Below, piece after piece: positions 1-6,906 of a stretch of DNA of 52,202 nucleotides. A program made the translations under genes and the position numbers. The first letter of the stretch is position 1, and each line of letters opens with the position of its first letter. Location of the stretch: positions 1-52,202 of the forward strand of contig JAFUEP010000004.1 in the NCBI GenBank assembly GCA_017470345.1, in the 5' to 3' direction. Origin of the DNA: Prevotella sp. (lineage in GTDB: Bacteria > Bacteroidota > Bacteroidia > Bacteroidales > Bacteroidaceae). Under the pieces are notes generated by a model. It made no database searches, was not told the DNA's origin, and saw only the letters and a program-made list of their open reading frames with translations.

Positions 1-151
1 GGTCGCCCAAAGTGACAAAAACATCACCCAAATGATGATAAAACAGCGGAAAACGCAATGAAGGGAAGGCTGAAGCCAAAACGTGCCATGGGCAAAACCT
101 CATGCCAATCCATACAAGAAGAATTAAACGACAATTCCTAAATAAATAACA

Positions 152-1066
152 ATGAGCAGAATGAAGCATGTGAGTGAAATAATCAACGAGGCAATGGCCG
201 TGGAGCCGAAGCCGATAGAAACGGGGATCAAACCGCTCGACGAACTGATCGGCGGGTATTATCCCGGGGAACTGACAACCGTTTGCGGACGGGAGAATGT
301 GGGGAAGACGGCCTTCATCGTCCATCAGGTGAATCGGATGGCGATTGACTTGGGGATTGAGACATATATGTATGCAAGTTACACGAGCGAGCAGGTGTGG
401 CTGTCGATGATGGTGGCCTACTACTGCGGCATCCAGACGGGTGATCTCCACTCCGTGCTGTATTCGCCTATGTATGCCGGTGCGGTGAAAGAGTACTTGG
501 AGAAACTGAGAGCGGCTCCGCTGTTTGTGGAGTTTGGCTTCAAGAAGGCTTTCTCGTTGGAGCATGTCATGGATGTCATCAAACGCGAGCACGTGAAGAT
601 CGCGTTTTTCGACGATGCCATGTGGCTGGGCGACGACGGGACCTCGCTGAAGCGGCTGGCCATGGAATGCGGTATCTCGGTGGTCGCAACGACATGGACG
701 TGGCTGAACGGACGTGATGGTCTGGAAGGACGTCGGGTGTTCCTGACGGATTTGGATCGGGACTCAAGCTGCTTCGGGTCGGACGTCGTGATTGGAATGA
801 TGGATTATGAGGCCGACCATATCTTTGTGGATGACAACGGCCGGAATTTGCGAGGTGTGCTGGAACTGGAGGTGCTGAAGCATAAAGGTTTGCGGGAAAA
901 GTCGCGTGTCAGGGTTTCGAAACAATCAATGCTCGTGAGGAGCTATTCAAAGGAAGATGGTCAGCGCTATCTCGAAGAAATGGTCGGGCGGAATCCCCGC
1001 GTGTCTTCGTTGATGAGCAAGCTTGGGCTGCAGTTGGAGAATACCGACGAAGCACCTCTCGGTTAG
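152..1066 (+). CDS. DnaB-like (RecA-fold) ATPase domain protein
   Basis: This 304-aa protein resembles only the C-terminal ATPase domain of replicative DnaB helicases; the N-terminal DnaB domain is absent. Residues 46-53 form a Walker A motif (GRENVGKT) and residues 151-155 (AFFDD) look like Walker B. The stretch around ATTWTW, where DnaB proteins normally carry a glutamine-containing sensor motif, is diverged, so helicase activity is doubtful. Such single-domain proteins occur in Bacteroidota and in phages or plasmids, but nothing mobile is visible here. The ATG at 152 follows an AT-rich stretch. A small hairpin and then the ftsZ-type promoter lie downstream, so it is probably transcribed separately from the next gene. 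Its function is not known from the sequence. Confidence 0.75.
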   Translation: MSRMKHVSEIINEAMAVEPKPIETGIKPLDELIGGYYPGELTTVCGRENVGKTAFIVHQVNRMAIDLGIETYMYASYTSEQVWLSMMVAYYCGIQTGDLHSVLYSPMYAGAVKEYLEKLRAAPLFVEFGFKKAFSLEHVMDVIKREHVKIAFFDDAMWLGDDGTSLKRLAMECGISVVATTWTWLNGRDGLEGRRVFLTDLDRDSSCFGSDVVIGMMDYEADHIFVDDNGRNLRGVLELEVLKHKGLREKSRVRVSKQSMLVRSYSKEDGQRYLEEMVGRNPRVSSLMSKLGLQLENTDEAPLG

Positions 1067-1084
1067 TCCCCGCTCCGTTTTCGG

Positions 1085-1103
1085 CCTCGCAAGGCTTGCG
1101 AGG
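1085..1103 (+). terminator. Short hairpin after the DnaB-like gene
   Basis: Nine-bp perfect arms (CCTCGCAAG / CTTGCGAGG) separated by one base lie 18 nt after the stop codon. There is no clear T-tract, so termination is only a guess from position. Confidence 0.35.
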
Positions 1104-1112
1104 GCTGAAAGA

Positions 1113-1145
1113 TTTGCCGGTTTGATTTTATTTTTGTAATTTTGC
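1113..1145 (+). promoter_or_regulatory. Bacteroidota-type promoter for the ftsZ-like gene
   Basis: TTTGC at 1113-1117 and TAATTTTGC at 1137-1145 match the Bacteroidota consensus (TTTG, about 20 nt, TAnnTTTG). The spacing between the boxes is 20 nt. The start codon follows 24 nt later. Confidence 0.75.
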
Positions 1146-1169
1146 CGCTGCAATTATAAGAATAGGACA

Positions 1170-2435
1170 ATGGAGGACATATTAGATTTCGGGCCCGTTG
1201 AGGACCAGATGCAGAATATCATCAAGGTGATTGGCGTGGGCGGCGGCGGATGTAATGCCGTGAGCCGCATGTATGACGACCATATACAGGGTGTGTCGTT
1301 TGCGGTGTGCAATACGGACAGTGCCTCGCTGAGCCATTCGCCGGTGCCGGTGAAGCTGCAGCTGGGTGCCGGACTTGGGGCCGGCAACAAACCGGAGGTG
1401 GGCCGCGCTGAGGCCGAGAGCAGCCTTGACGACATCGAACGGCTGCTGGACAAACAGACACGGATGGTGTTCGTCACGGCGACAATGGGTGGCGGCACGG
1501 GCACAGGAGCAGCGCCGGTGGTGGCCCGTGTGGCTAAGGAGAAGGGGCTGCTGACGATCGGCGTGGTGACGATTCCGTTCTACTTTGAGCACCGCCGCAA
1601 GATCATCAAGGCACTGAAGGGCGTCGACGAACTGCGCAAGAACGTGGATGCCATCCTGATTGTGAACAACGAACGGCTGTGCGACGTCTACTCGGATCAG
1701 TCGATGTCGCTGAAGGATGCGCTGGCTGAGGCCGACAATGTACTGAAGAATGCCGTGAAGGGTATCTCGGAATTGATCACGATCAGCTCGGAAGGCAACA
1801 TCAACCTCGACTTCCGCGACGTGGAGACGACGATGCGCAACGGCGGCGGGGCCATCATGGCCATCGGGCGTGCCAGCGGCAATCAGCGCGTGGAGCGCGC
1901 CATCCTCGATGCGCTCGACTCGCCACTGCTGCACGGCAACGACATCAACAGGGCCAAGCGTATACTCTTTAATATTTATGCCAGCAGCCAGAGCCCCATC
2001 CGGGTGACGGAGATGGAGGAGATCTCGGAGTTCTTCGACCAGCTGGATCCTGACATTGACGTCATCTGGGGCACGTCGACGGACGAGTCGCTGGGCGAGG
2101 ATGCGAAGGTGATCATCCTCGCGGCCGACATGGACGACGAGCTCGCCATGACGGACACGGATGACGACCACGACGACGACCACTATGAGCGGCTCATGGC
2201 CCAGCTGTACAAGCCCCTGCAGAAGCCAGTGGCGAAGTCGGCGGCCGAGGAGCCGGACTTCCAGGTGGTGGAGGCACCAATGCCGGAGGCTGCCTCAGCC
2301 GATCATGATGAGCCTGCTGCTGCCCCTGAACCAGCGGCGACAGATGTCAATGGACGTCAGCCGACGACGACGTTGGGACGTTGGAGGAGCTGGCTGAACC
2401 GCAAGTTGGACGAGATTATCAGTGAGGACAACTGA
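1170..2435 (+). CDS. ftsZ: FtsZ-family cell division GTPase
   Basis: This is a 421-aa tubulin-like GTPase of the FtsZ family. The N-terminal nucleotide loop reads IGVGGGGCNAV (residues 21-31), the tubulin signature GGGTGTG is at 107-113, and the T7 synergy loop NLDFRD (212-217) keeps both catalytic aspartates. The GTPase core ends near residue 320. An Asp/His-rich stretch (TDTDDDHDDDH), an acidic linker and a tail ending RKLDEIISEDN follow. FtsZ polymerises at midcell to form the division ring. Unusually, no ftsA, ftsQ or mur gene is next to it; its neighbours are a DnaB-like ATPase and a small unknown protein 4 nt downstream. The Cys in the first loop and the tail differ from Bacteroides FtsZ as I recall it. 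It may be a second FtsZ rather than the main one. Confidence 0.88.
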   Translation: MEDILDFGPVEDQMQNIIKVIGVGGGGCNAVSRMYDDHIQGVSFAVCNTDSASLSHSPVPVKLQLGAGLGAGNKPEVGRAEAESSLDDIERLLDKQTRMVFVTATMGGGTGTGAAPVVARVAKEKGLLTIGVVTIPFYFEHRRKIIKALKGVDELRKNVDAILIVNNERLCDVYSDQSMSLKDALAEADNVLKNAVKGISELITISSEGNINLDFRDVETTMRNGGGAIMAIGRASGNQRVERAILDALDSPLLHGNDINRAKRILFNIYASSQSPIRVTEMEEISEFFDQLDPDIDVIWGTSTDESLGEDAKVIILAADMDDELAMTDTDDDHDDDHYERLMAQLYKPLQKPVAKSAAEEPDFQVVEAPMPEAASADHDEPAAAPEPAATDVNGRQPTTTLGRWRSWLNRKLDEIISEDN

Positions 2436-2439
2436 GCCT

Positions 2440-3012
2440 ATGCCGTATCTCTATTCTAACGCTGACGACATGGCGGCCGAGCTGGAATGGCTGGCCCACC
2501 GGCTGCATGCGGCGGGACGCACCGATCTGCTGCTGCAGGCCCTGGGCGTGCCCCTGCTTGAGGATCTGCAGCTCGAGGCGGTCAGGGGACGCTTGCAGCC
2601 ACTGCGCATCACGCCTGATTATCGCTTCTTCGTGGGCGACCGCGAGGTGGAGCTGCAGCCCGTGCACAAGGCTGTCTACATGCTGTTCCTGGCTCACCCC
2701 GAGGGCATCGAGTTTAAACAGCTGGTCGACTTTCGCGACGAGTTGGGTCGTTACTACAGGCTGACGGCTCCCGGTATGGACCAAAGGAAGATGGATGAGG
2801 GGCTCGATCACCTGACTGACCCGCTCGATAATGCCATCAACGAGAAGTGCTCGCGAATCAAGAAGGTGTTTATGGACATGATGGACGATTATTCGGCCAG
2901 CTACTACTACATCAGCGGGCGCAAGCAGCGCCGGCTGACGGGGTCGGACCGCATTTGGTTTGACCGCCGCAAGGTGATTCAGCTGCCACGCCATCTGGTG
3001 GTGTGGCAGTGA
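2440..3012 (+). CDS. Conserved Bacteroidales protein, possible winged-helix output domain
   Basis: This 190-aa protein starts 4 nt after the ftsZ stop and must be co-transcribed with it. A GTG at 2422 in the same frame would overlap ftsZ; the ATG at 2440 is preferred because the recognisable protein begins there. The middle (KAVYMLFLAHPEGIEF, then a region containing CSRIKKVFMDMM) resembles a domain seen in many uncharacterised Bacteroidales proteins. That domain has the helix-turn-helix flavour of response-regulator output domains, but this is inference from memory. No signal peptide or membrane segment is visible. The coupling to an FtsZ homologue suggests a shared role, but no function can be assigned. 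Confidence 0.72.
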   Translation: MPYLYSNADDMAAELEWLAHRLHAAGRTDLLLQALGVPLLEDLQLEAVRGRLQPLRITPDYRFFVGDREVELQPVHKAVYMLFLAHPEGIEFKQLVDFRDELGRYYRLTAPGMDQRKMDEGLDHLTDPLDNAINEKCSRIKKVFMDMMDDYSASYYYISGRKQRRLTGSDRIWFDRRKVIQLPRHLVVWQ

Positions 3013-3031
3013 GCAGAAACGACTATACGCT

Positions 3032-3074
3032 GACGGCGCGGGTTTGGCAAGAGGTATGCCAAACTCGCGCCGTC
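3032..3074. terminator. Strong hairpin between convergent genes
   Basis: Arms at 3032-3049 and 3057-3074 pair over 18 bp with a single G-T wobble around a 7-nt loop. It lies between the stops of the 190-aa gene and the DUF362 gene, so it probably serves both directions. Neither side has a long T-tract. Confidence 0.6.
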
Positions 3075-3102
3075 GCGATTGTTGCAGGGTGGGGCAGTGG
3101 GG

Positions 3103-4101
3103 TCAGAGCTCCACGAGCTTATACTTCTTCGAGCCGAGGCCAATGCGCTCGGCATACTCGGTGATGTAGGTGCCGTGCTGGCGGTTGATGCGCTCAATGA
3201 GGGGCTGGTTGTCGTCGCCCTCATGACCCTGGTAGTTGAACACCTTGTCGAGACAGGCCTGGTCGACGGCCACGGGGTCGAGTGAGGCCATGATGCCCAT
3301 GTCGAGGAGCTCGGGCTTGGCGGGATTGCCGTCGCAGTCGCAGTCGACGGACATGTTGTTCATCACGTCGATGTAGAGGATCTTGCCGTTGAAGTGGTTA
3401 TGGACAGCCTGGGCGGCAGCGGCCATCGACTCGAGTAACAAGTCCTGCGTGGGCCCCTGGGCGCAGTATTCCTCGGTCCAGCAGAGCTCGGGGTCGGTGG
3501 TCTTGCCGGCCGAGTGGATGTAGGCCTTGCCGTTGGTGGAGGCGACGCCGATGCTGGCGTTCTTCAGCACACCGCCGAAGCCGCCCATCTGGTGGCCCTT
3601 GAAGTGGGCCAGGTTGATCATGAAGTCGTAGTTCGTGAGGTGGTTGCCGACGATGTCATATTTGATATGGGTCGTGTCGGCCACGGGAATCTGCATCTCG
3701 CCCTCCTCGTCCATGAGGTCGACGCGTGCAATCTGGTCGAAGCCGTGTTCGCGGATGGTCTCCCAGTGCAGCTTCGGGTCCTGACGGGTGCCGCCGTAGG
3801 CCGTGCAGCACTCGACGATGGTGCCGTCGACCTCCTTGACCAGCTGTCCGATGAGCTCGGGCTTCAGGTAGTGCGGGTTGCCGCCCTCGCCGGTTGAGAT
3901 TTTTACTGCCACGCGTCCTGTGGCCTCCAGTCCGAGTGCCTTGTAGATCTTGACGAGCGACTCGGGCGTGATGTCCTTCGTAAAGTAGACTGTCGGTAGG
4001 TCCATTTCTTCGTTTGTTTCGCTTTCTGCGGCGGGCTGCTTCTGTCCGCCGCAGGCCATCAGCGTCATTGCCGCGATGGCCAGGGTTAATAATTTGTTCA
4101 T
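3103..4101 (-). CDS. DUF362 domain lipoprotein
   Basis: This 332-aa protein has a lipoprotein signal peptide ending in the lipobox LMACGG, so it should be anchored in the envelope. The rest is a DUF362 domain: GRVAVKISTGEGGNPHYLKP near the start, then HFKGHQMGGFGGVLKN and YIDVMNNMSVDCDCDGNP. DUF362 proteins are often linked to Fe-S or redox functions, but the Cys pairs here (ECC, CDCDG) do not form an obvious 4Fe-4S ferredoxin motif. The start at 4101 puts the signal peptide at the N-terminus; an in-frame ATG nine codons upstream lies close to the predicted transcription start. It is monocistronic, convergent with the gene at 2440 and divergent from the hydrolase at 4201. Confidence 0.85.
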   Translation of the reverse strand: MNKLLTLAIAAMTLMACGGQKQPAAESETNEEMDLPTVYFTKDITPESLVKIYKALGLEATGRVAVKISTGEGGNPHYLKPELIGQLVKEVDGTIVECCTAYGGTRQDPKLHWETIREHGFDQIARVDLMDEEGEMQIPVADTTHIKYDIVGNHLTNYDFMINLAHFKGHQMGGFGGVLKNASIGVASTNGKAYIHSAGKTTDPELCWTEEYCAQGPTQDLLLESMAAAAQAVHNHFNGKILYIDVMNNMSVDCDCDGNPAKPELLDMGIMASLDPVAVDQACLDKVFNYQGHEGDDNQPLIERINRQHGTYITEYAERIGLGSKKYKLVEL

Positions 4102-4124
4102 AGCTGCGAATCTTTGATTTCGGG

Positions 4125-4133
4125 GCAAAGGTA
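4125..4133 (-). promoter_or_regulatory. -7 box for the DUF362 gene
   Basis: Read on the minus strand this is TACCTTTGC, a match to the Bacteroidota -7 element TAnnTTTG, 23 nt before the start codon. No clear -33 TTTG is seen. Confidence 0.5.
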
Positions 4134-4151
4134 CAAAAATCTTTTGATATA

Positions 4152-4184
4152 GTTGTCACTTTGCTATGTTTTTTGTAATTTTGC
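4152..4184 (+). promoter_or_regulatory. Promoter for the membrane hydrolase gene
   Basis: TAATTTTGC at 4176-4184 is the -7 box; a partial -33 box (TTG) lies about 20 nt upstream. Transcription should start near 4190, which supports the ATG at 4201 and rules out in-frame starts upstream. Confidence 0.6.
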
Positions 4185-4200
4185 CGAAGAAACTGTAACG

Positions 4201-5163
4201 ATGATGGACTTCAGACGCAGATTGCGCAAGAACAGGGTGGGCTGTTTCGTGCTGGGATTTCTCACGGCAGTGCTGCTGATGCTGGCGGGTGTGACCGTCG
4301 GCGGCAGCCTCTATATGCTCGACTATGCATTGGCGCCTAATCCCGAGCGGCAGGACACGGCGCAGCGATTCCAGTGGCTCTTCGAGGGCTATCCCGAGAC
4401 GCTGCCGTGGGTGGACAGCCTGCGGCGGGCTGAGGCCCTGTGCGACACGTTCGCGGTGATGCCGTCGGGCGAGCGCCACCATGCCTTCGTGATCCGACAG
4501 CCGCGCCCGACGGGGCGCACGGCCGTCGTCGTCCACGGCTGGCGCGACCAGGCCATCGGCATGTTCCACATCGCCCGGCTCTACGAGCAGATGGGCTACG
4601 ACGTGGTGGTGCCCGACCTGCATGCCCACGGGCTGAGCGAGGGCGACATGATCGGCATGGGGTGGCAGGAGCGGCGGGATGTGCTGCGCTGGATGGAGCT
4701 CTTCCGTCAGGACACGATGGTGGTCCACGGCATCTCGATGGGAGCTGCCACGACGATGAACGTCGCTGGCGAGGCGATGCCCGAGGGGGTACGCGACGTC
4801 AGGTTCGTCGAGGACTGCGGCTACACGAGCGTCTGGGATGAGTTCAGCTACGAGATGGGCGAGGAGTTCGGCCTCAGCGACTTCCCCCTGATGTACACGT
4901 CGTCGCTGCTCTGCTGGCTGAAGCTTGGCTGGCGTTTCGGCCAGGCCAGTCCGCTCCGGCAGGTGGCTAAGTGCCGGTGGCCGATGCTGTTCATCCATGG
5001 CGACAACGACCATTTCGTGCCCTCATGGATGGTGCATCCGCTCTATGAGGCTAAGCCGGGCGCCCGTCAGCTCTGGATTACTCGGGGCACACAGCATGCC
5101 CTGTCATACAAAGACTATCCCGAGGACTATGCGCAGCACCTCCGCGACTTCTTGGGACAGTGA
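4201..5163 (+). CDS. Membrane-anchored alpha/beta hydrolase
   Basis: This 320-aa protein has an N-terminal membrane helix (roughly residues 12-38) after a basic stretch (FRRRLRKNR), followed by an alpha/beta hydrolase domain. The nucleophile elbow is GISMG, the acid lies in HGDNDHFVP and the histidine in GTQHALSY. The oxyanion region VVHGWRDQ follows the usual HG motif. Such proteins are serine hydrolases (esterase, lipase or peptidase-like); the substrate cannot be inferred. The start was set at 4201 (ATGATG) because the promoter lies at 4152-4184. The gene is alone on its strand between two minus-strand genes. Confidence 0.85.
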   Translation: MMDFRRRLRKNRVGCFVLGFLTAVLLMLAGVTVGGSLYMLDYALAPNPERQDTAQRFQWLFEGYPETLPWVDSLRRAEALCDTFAVMPSGERHHAFVIRQPRPTGRTAVVVHGWRDQAIGMFHIARLYEQMGYDVVVPDLHAHGLSEGDMIGMGWQERRDVLRWMELFRQDTMVVHGISMGAATTMNVAGEAMPEGVRDVRFVEDCGYTSVWDEFSYEMGEEFGLSDFPLMYTSSLLCWLKLGWRFGQASPLRQVAKCRWPMLFIHGDNDHFVPSWMVHPLYEAKPGARQLWITRGTQHALSYKDYPEDYAQHLRDFLGQ

Positions 5164-5174
5164 ATTAAAAACTA

Positions 5175-5259
5175 CCACGAATTTCACGAATTTGACGAAT
5201 TGATAGCTAGCGCATAATGGCTTAGCAGCAGTAATTCGTTTAATTCGAGAAATTCGTGG
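5175..5259. terminator. Inverted AATTCGT-repeat hairpin between convergent genes
   Basis: Arms at 5175-5201 and 5233-5259 pair over 27 nt with three mismatches and are built from repeated ACGAATT units. On the minus strand the stem is followed by TTTTT, so it may terminate the phosphatase gene. The same word makes a much larger structure at 36471-36648. Confidence 0.6.
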
Positions 5260-5276
5260 TCTCTTATAGAATCGTT

Positions 5277-6785
5277 TTATTTCGTGATCTCGGTGATGGC
5301 CTCGCCGATGCAGGCTGAGGGCTGCTGGATGTGGAGCAGCTGGCAGACGGTGGGGGCGATGTCGGTGATGTGCACCTCGCGCGACGTGGCTCCGTGCGGA
5401 ATCTTCCAGCCGAGGAAGAGGCAGGGGATGTGGGCGTCGTAGGGGTTCCATTCGCCGTGGGTCGTCTGACCCTCGGGTGCTCCGCGCCACGACTCGTAGT
5501 GGTGGGGCTCGGGGATGAAGACGATGTCGCCCGAGCGGCCGGGGAAGTAGCCCTTCAGCAGCTGTTCGGCCAGCCGTTCGGGCAGTGCCGACGAGCGGAT
5601 CTGCTCATAGTCGACGGCCCGCTGGATGTGTGGATAGTGGCTGGCGAAGTCGACGGCGGTCTGGCGCACGCGGCTCATGTCGAGCCCCTGCTTCCGGATG
5701 GCCTCGCGGTTGAGGAAGATGCGATAGTTGATGATGTCGCTGACGACATTGCTGGTCGAGCCCGTCTGCTGGCTGATGTATGCCTCCAGCTCACGCTTGA
5801 AGTCGCCATTGAAGAATGGACCGCCGGGCAGTCGGTGGCTGCGCTGGTAGCGCCAGTTGTGGGCAGCGCCGTGGTCGGCCGTCAGGAAGGCCATCCACTG
5901 GCCCCGGCCTACCTGGGCGTCGAGCTTGTCGAAGAGCCGCTTCAGGTCGCGGTCGAGCGTGAGGTAGGCGTCGTCGGTGCGCTGTCCGCGCGTGCCCCAC
6001 TCATGTCCGATGACGTCGGTCTCGGAGTAGCTCACGCAGAGCATGTCGGTCGACTCGCCGCGGCCCAGCTGCTCGCCGTCGATGGCAGCGATGGCCATGT
6101 CGGTGATGACGGTGCCGCAGAGGGGACTGTAGCCGATGCGGTCGCCCTCAGCCTGCACCTCCTTGTTCTTCTTGATGGCCTCGTTCACCCGCTTGACATA
6201 CTGCGGCAACTCCGTCATGTAGTACGTGCTCGTGATGAACCGCAGGGCCTTCGTGTCGAGCCAGTAGGCCGCGTTGGCCGAGTGGCCGGCAGGGAAGATG
6301 GCGGCGCGGTCCTTATAGGAGACGCCGACCACCCTTGAGCGGAAGTCAGTGTGCAGCCGCAGCTGGTCGCCGATGGTCGTCGAGAGCATGTTGCGCGGCG
6401 AGCGGTTGCCGTAGTCGGCGTCGCTGCCGACGGCTCGGACGGAGTCATCCTGACATGAGACGACGCTGCGGCAGTTGATGTAGAAGTTGTTGCCGCAGAT
6501 GCCGTGGAAGGCGGGCGTCGTGCCCGTGTAGGCCGAGGTGTGGCCGATGGCCGTCACCGTCGGCACGTAGTTGATCAGGCAGTTGTCGGCCGAGAAACCC
6601 TCGTCGATCATCCGCCGGAAGCCGCCCTCGCAGAAGCGGTCGTAGTAGCGGTCCAGGTAGTCCCAGCGCATCTGGTCGACCACGATGCCCACGACCAGCT
6701 TGGGCTTTTCGCCGAACTGCGACTGTGCCGCTGCCGTCAGTGTGAGACAGCAGAGGGCCAGCAGTGAGAATAGTTTTTTTGTCAT
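5277..6785 (-). CDS. PafA-like alkaline phosphatase, secreted
   Basis: This 502-aa protein has a signal peptide cleaved near ...TAAAQ and an alkaline phosphatase superfamily domain of the PafA type, which hydrolyses phosphate monoesters in the periplasm. Metal and active-site segments are visible: VVDQMR (first Asp), VPTVTAIGHTS (nucleophilic Thr, residues 74-84), SETDVIGHEWG, LTADHGAAHN and a late His in TTHGEWNPYDAH. The length is close to other PafA-like enzymes (about 520-550 aa). It is transcribed alone, with its promoter back to back with that of the SNF2 gene. A role in phosphate acquisition is inferred from the family. Confidence 0.9.
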   Translation of the reverse strand: MTKKLFSLLALCCLTLTAAAQSQFGEKPKLVVGIVVDQMRWDYLDRYYDRFCEGGFRRMIDEGFSADNCLINYVPTVTAIGHTSAYTGTTPAFHGICGNNFYINCRSVVSCQDDSVRAVGSDADYGNRSPRNMLSTTIGDQLRLHTDFRSRVVGVSYKDRAAIFPAGHSANAAYWLDTKALRFITSTYYMTELPQYVKRVNEAIKKNKEVQAEGDRIGYSPLCGTVITDMAIAAIDGEQLGRGESTDMLCVSYSETDVIGHEWGTRGQRTDDAYLTLDRDLKRLFDKLDAQVGRGQWMAFLTADHGAAHNWRYQRSHRLPGGPFFNGDFKRELEAYISQQTGSTSNVVSDIINYRIFLNREAIRKQGLDMSRVRQTAVDFASHYPHIQRAVDYEQIRSSALPERLAEQLLKGYFPGRSGDIVFIPEPHHYESWRGAPEGQTTHGEWNPYDAHIPCLFLGWKIPHGATSREVHITDIAPTVCQLLHIQQPSACIGEAITEITK

Positions 6786-6813
6786 GTTGCTCTAACGTTT
6801 TTTTTGCTGTGCT

Positions 6814-6822
6814 GCAAAGATA
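6814..6822 (-). promoter_or_regulatory. -7 box for the alkaline phosphatase gene
   Basis: Minus-strand TATCTTTGC matches TAnnTTTG and lies 29 nt before the start codon. No -33 match is seen at the usual distance. Confidence 0.5.
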
Positions 6823-6843
6823 GCAATTATTTCTGATATATGC

Positions 6844-6876
6844 TTTGCCCGACTGACGTTTTTTTCGTAATTTTGT
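6844..6876 (+). promoter_or_regulatory. Promoter for the SNF2 helicase gene
   Basis: TTTGC at 6844-6848 and TAATTTTGT at 6868-6876 are separated by the standard 20 nt between TTTG and TA. It supports the ATG at 6907 over an upstream TTG. Confidence 0.75.
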
Positions 6877-6906
6877 GCCCGTAACTCCGAATTGTTCTAT
6901 ATATTT

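Noticed and set aside
2-61. Possible 3' end of a gene entering from the left edge
   Set aside because: One frame is open for 19 codons to a TGA, but this is too short to recognise.
152-3012. Prophage or plasmid remnant around the DnaB-like and FtsZ-like genes
   Set aside because: No integrase, structural or partition gene, and no att-like repeats were seen nearby.
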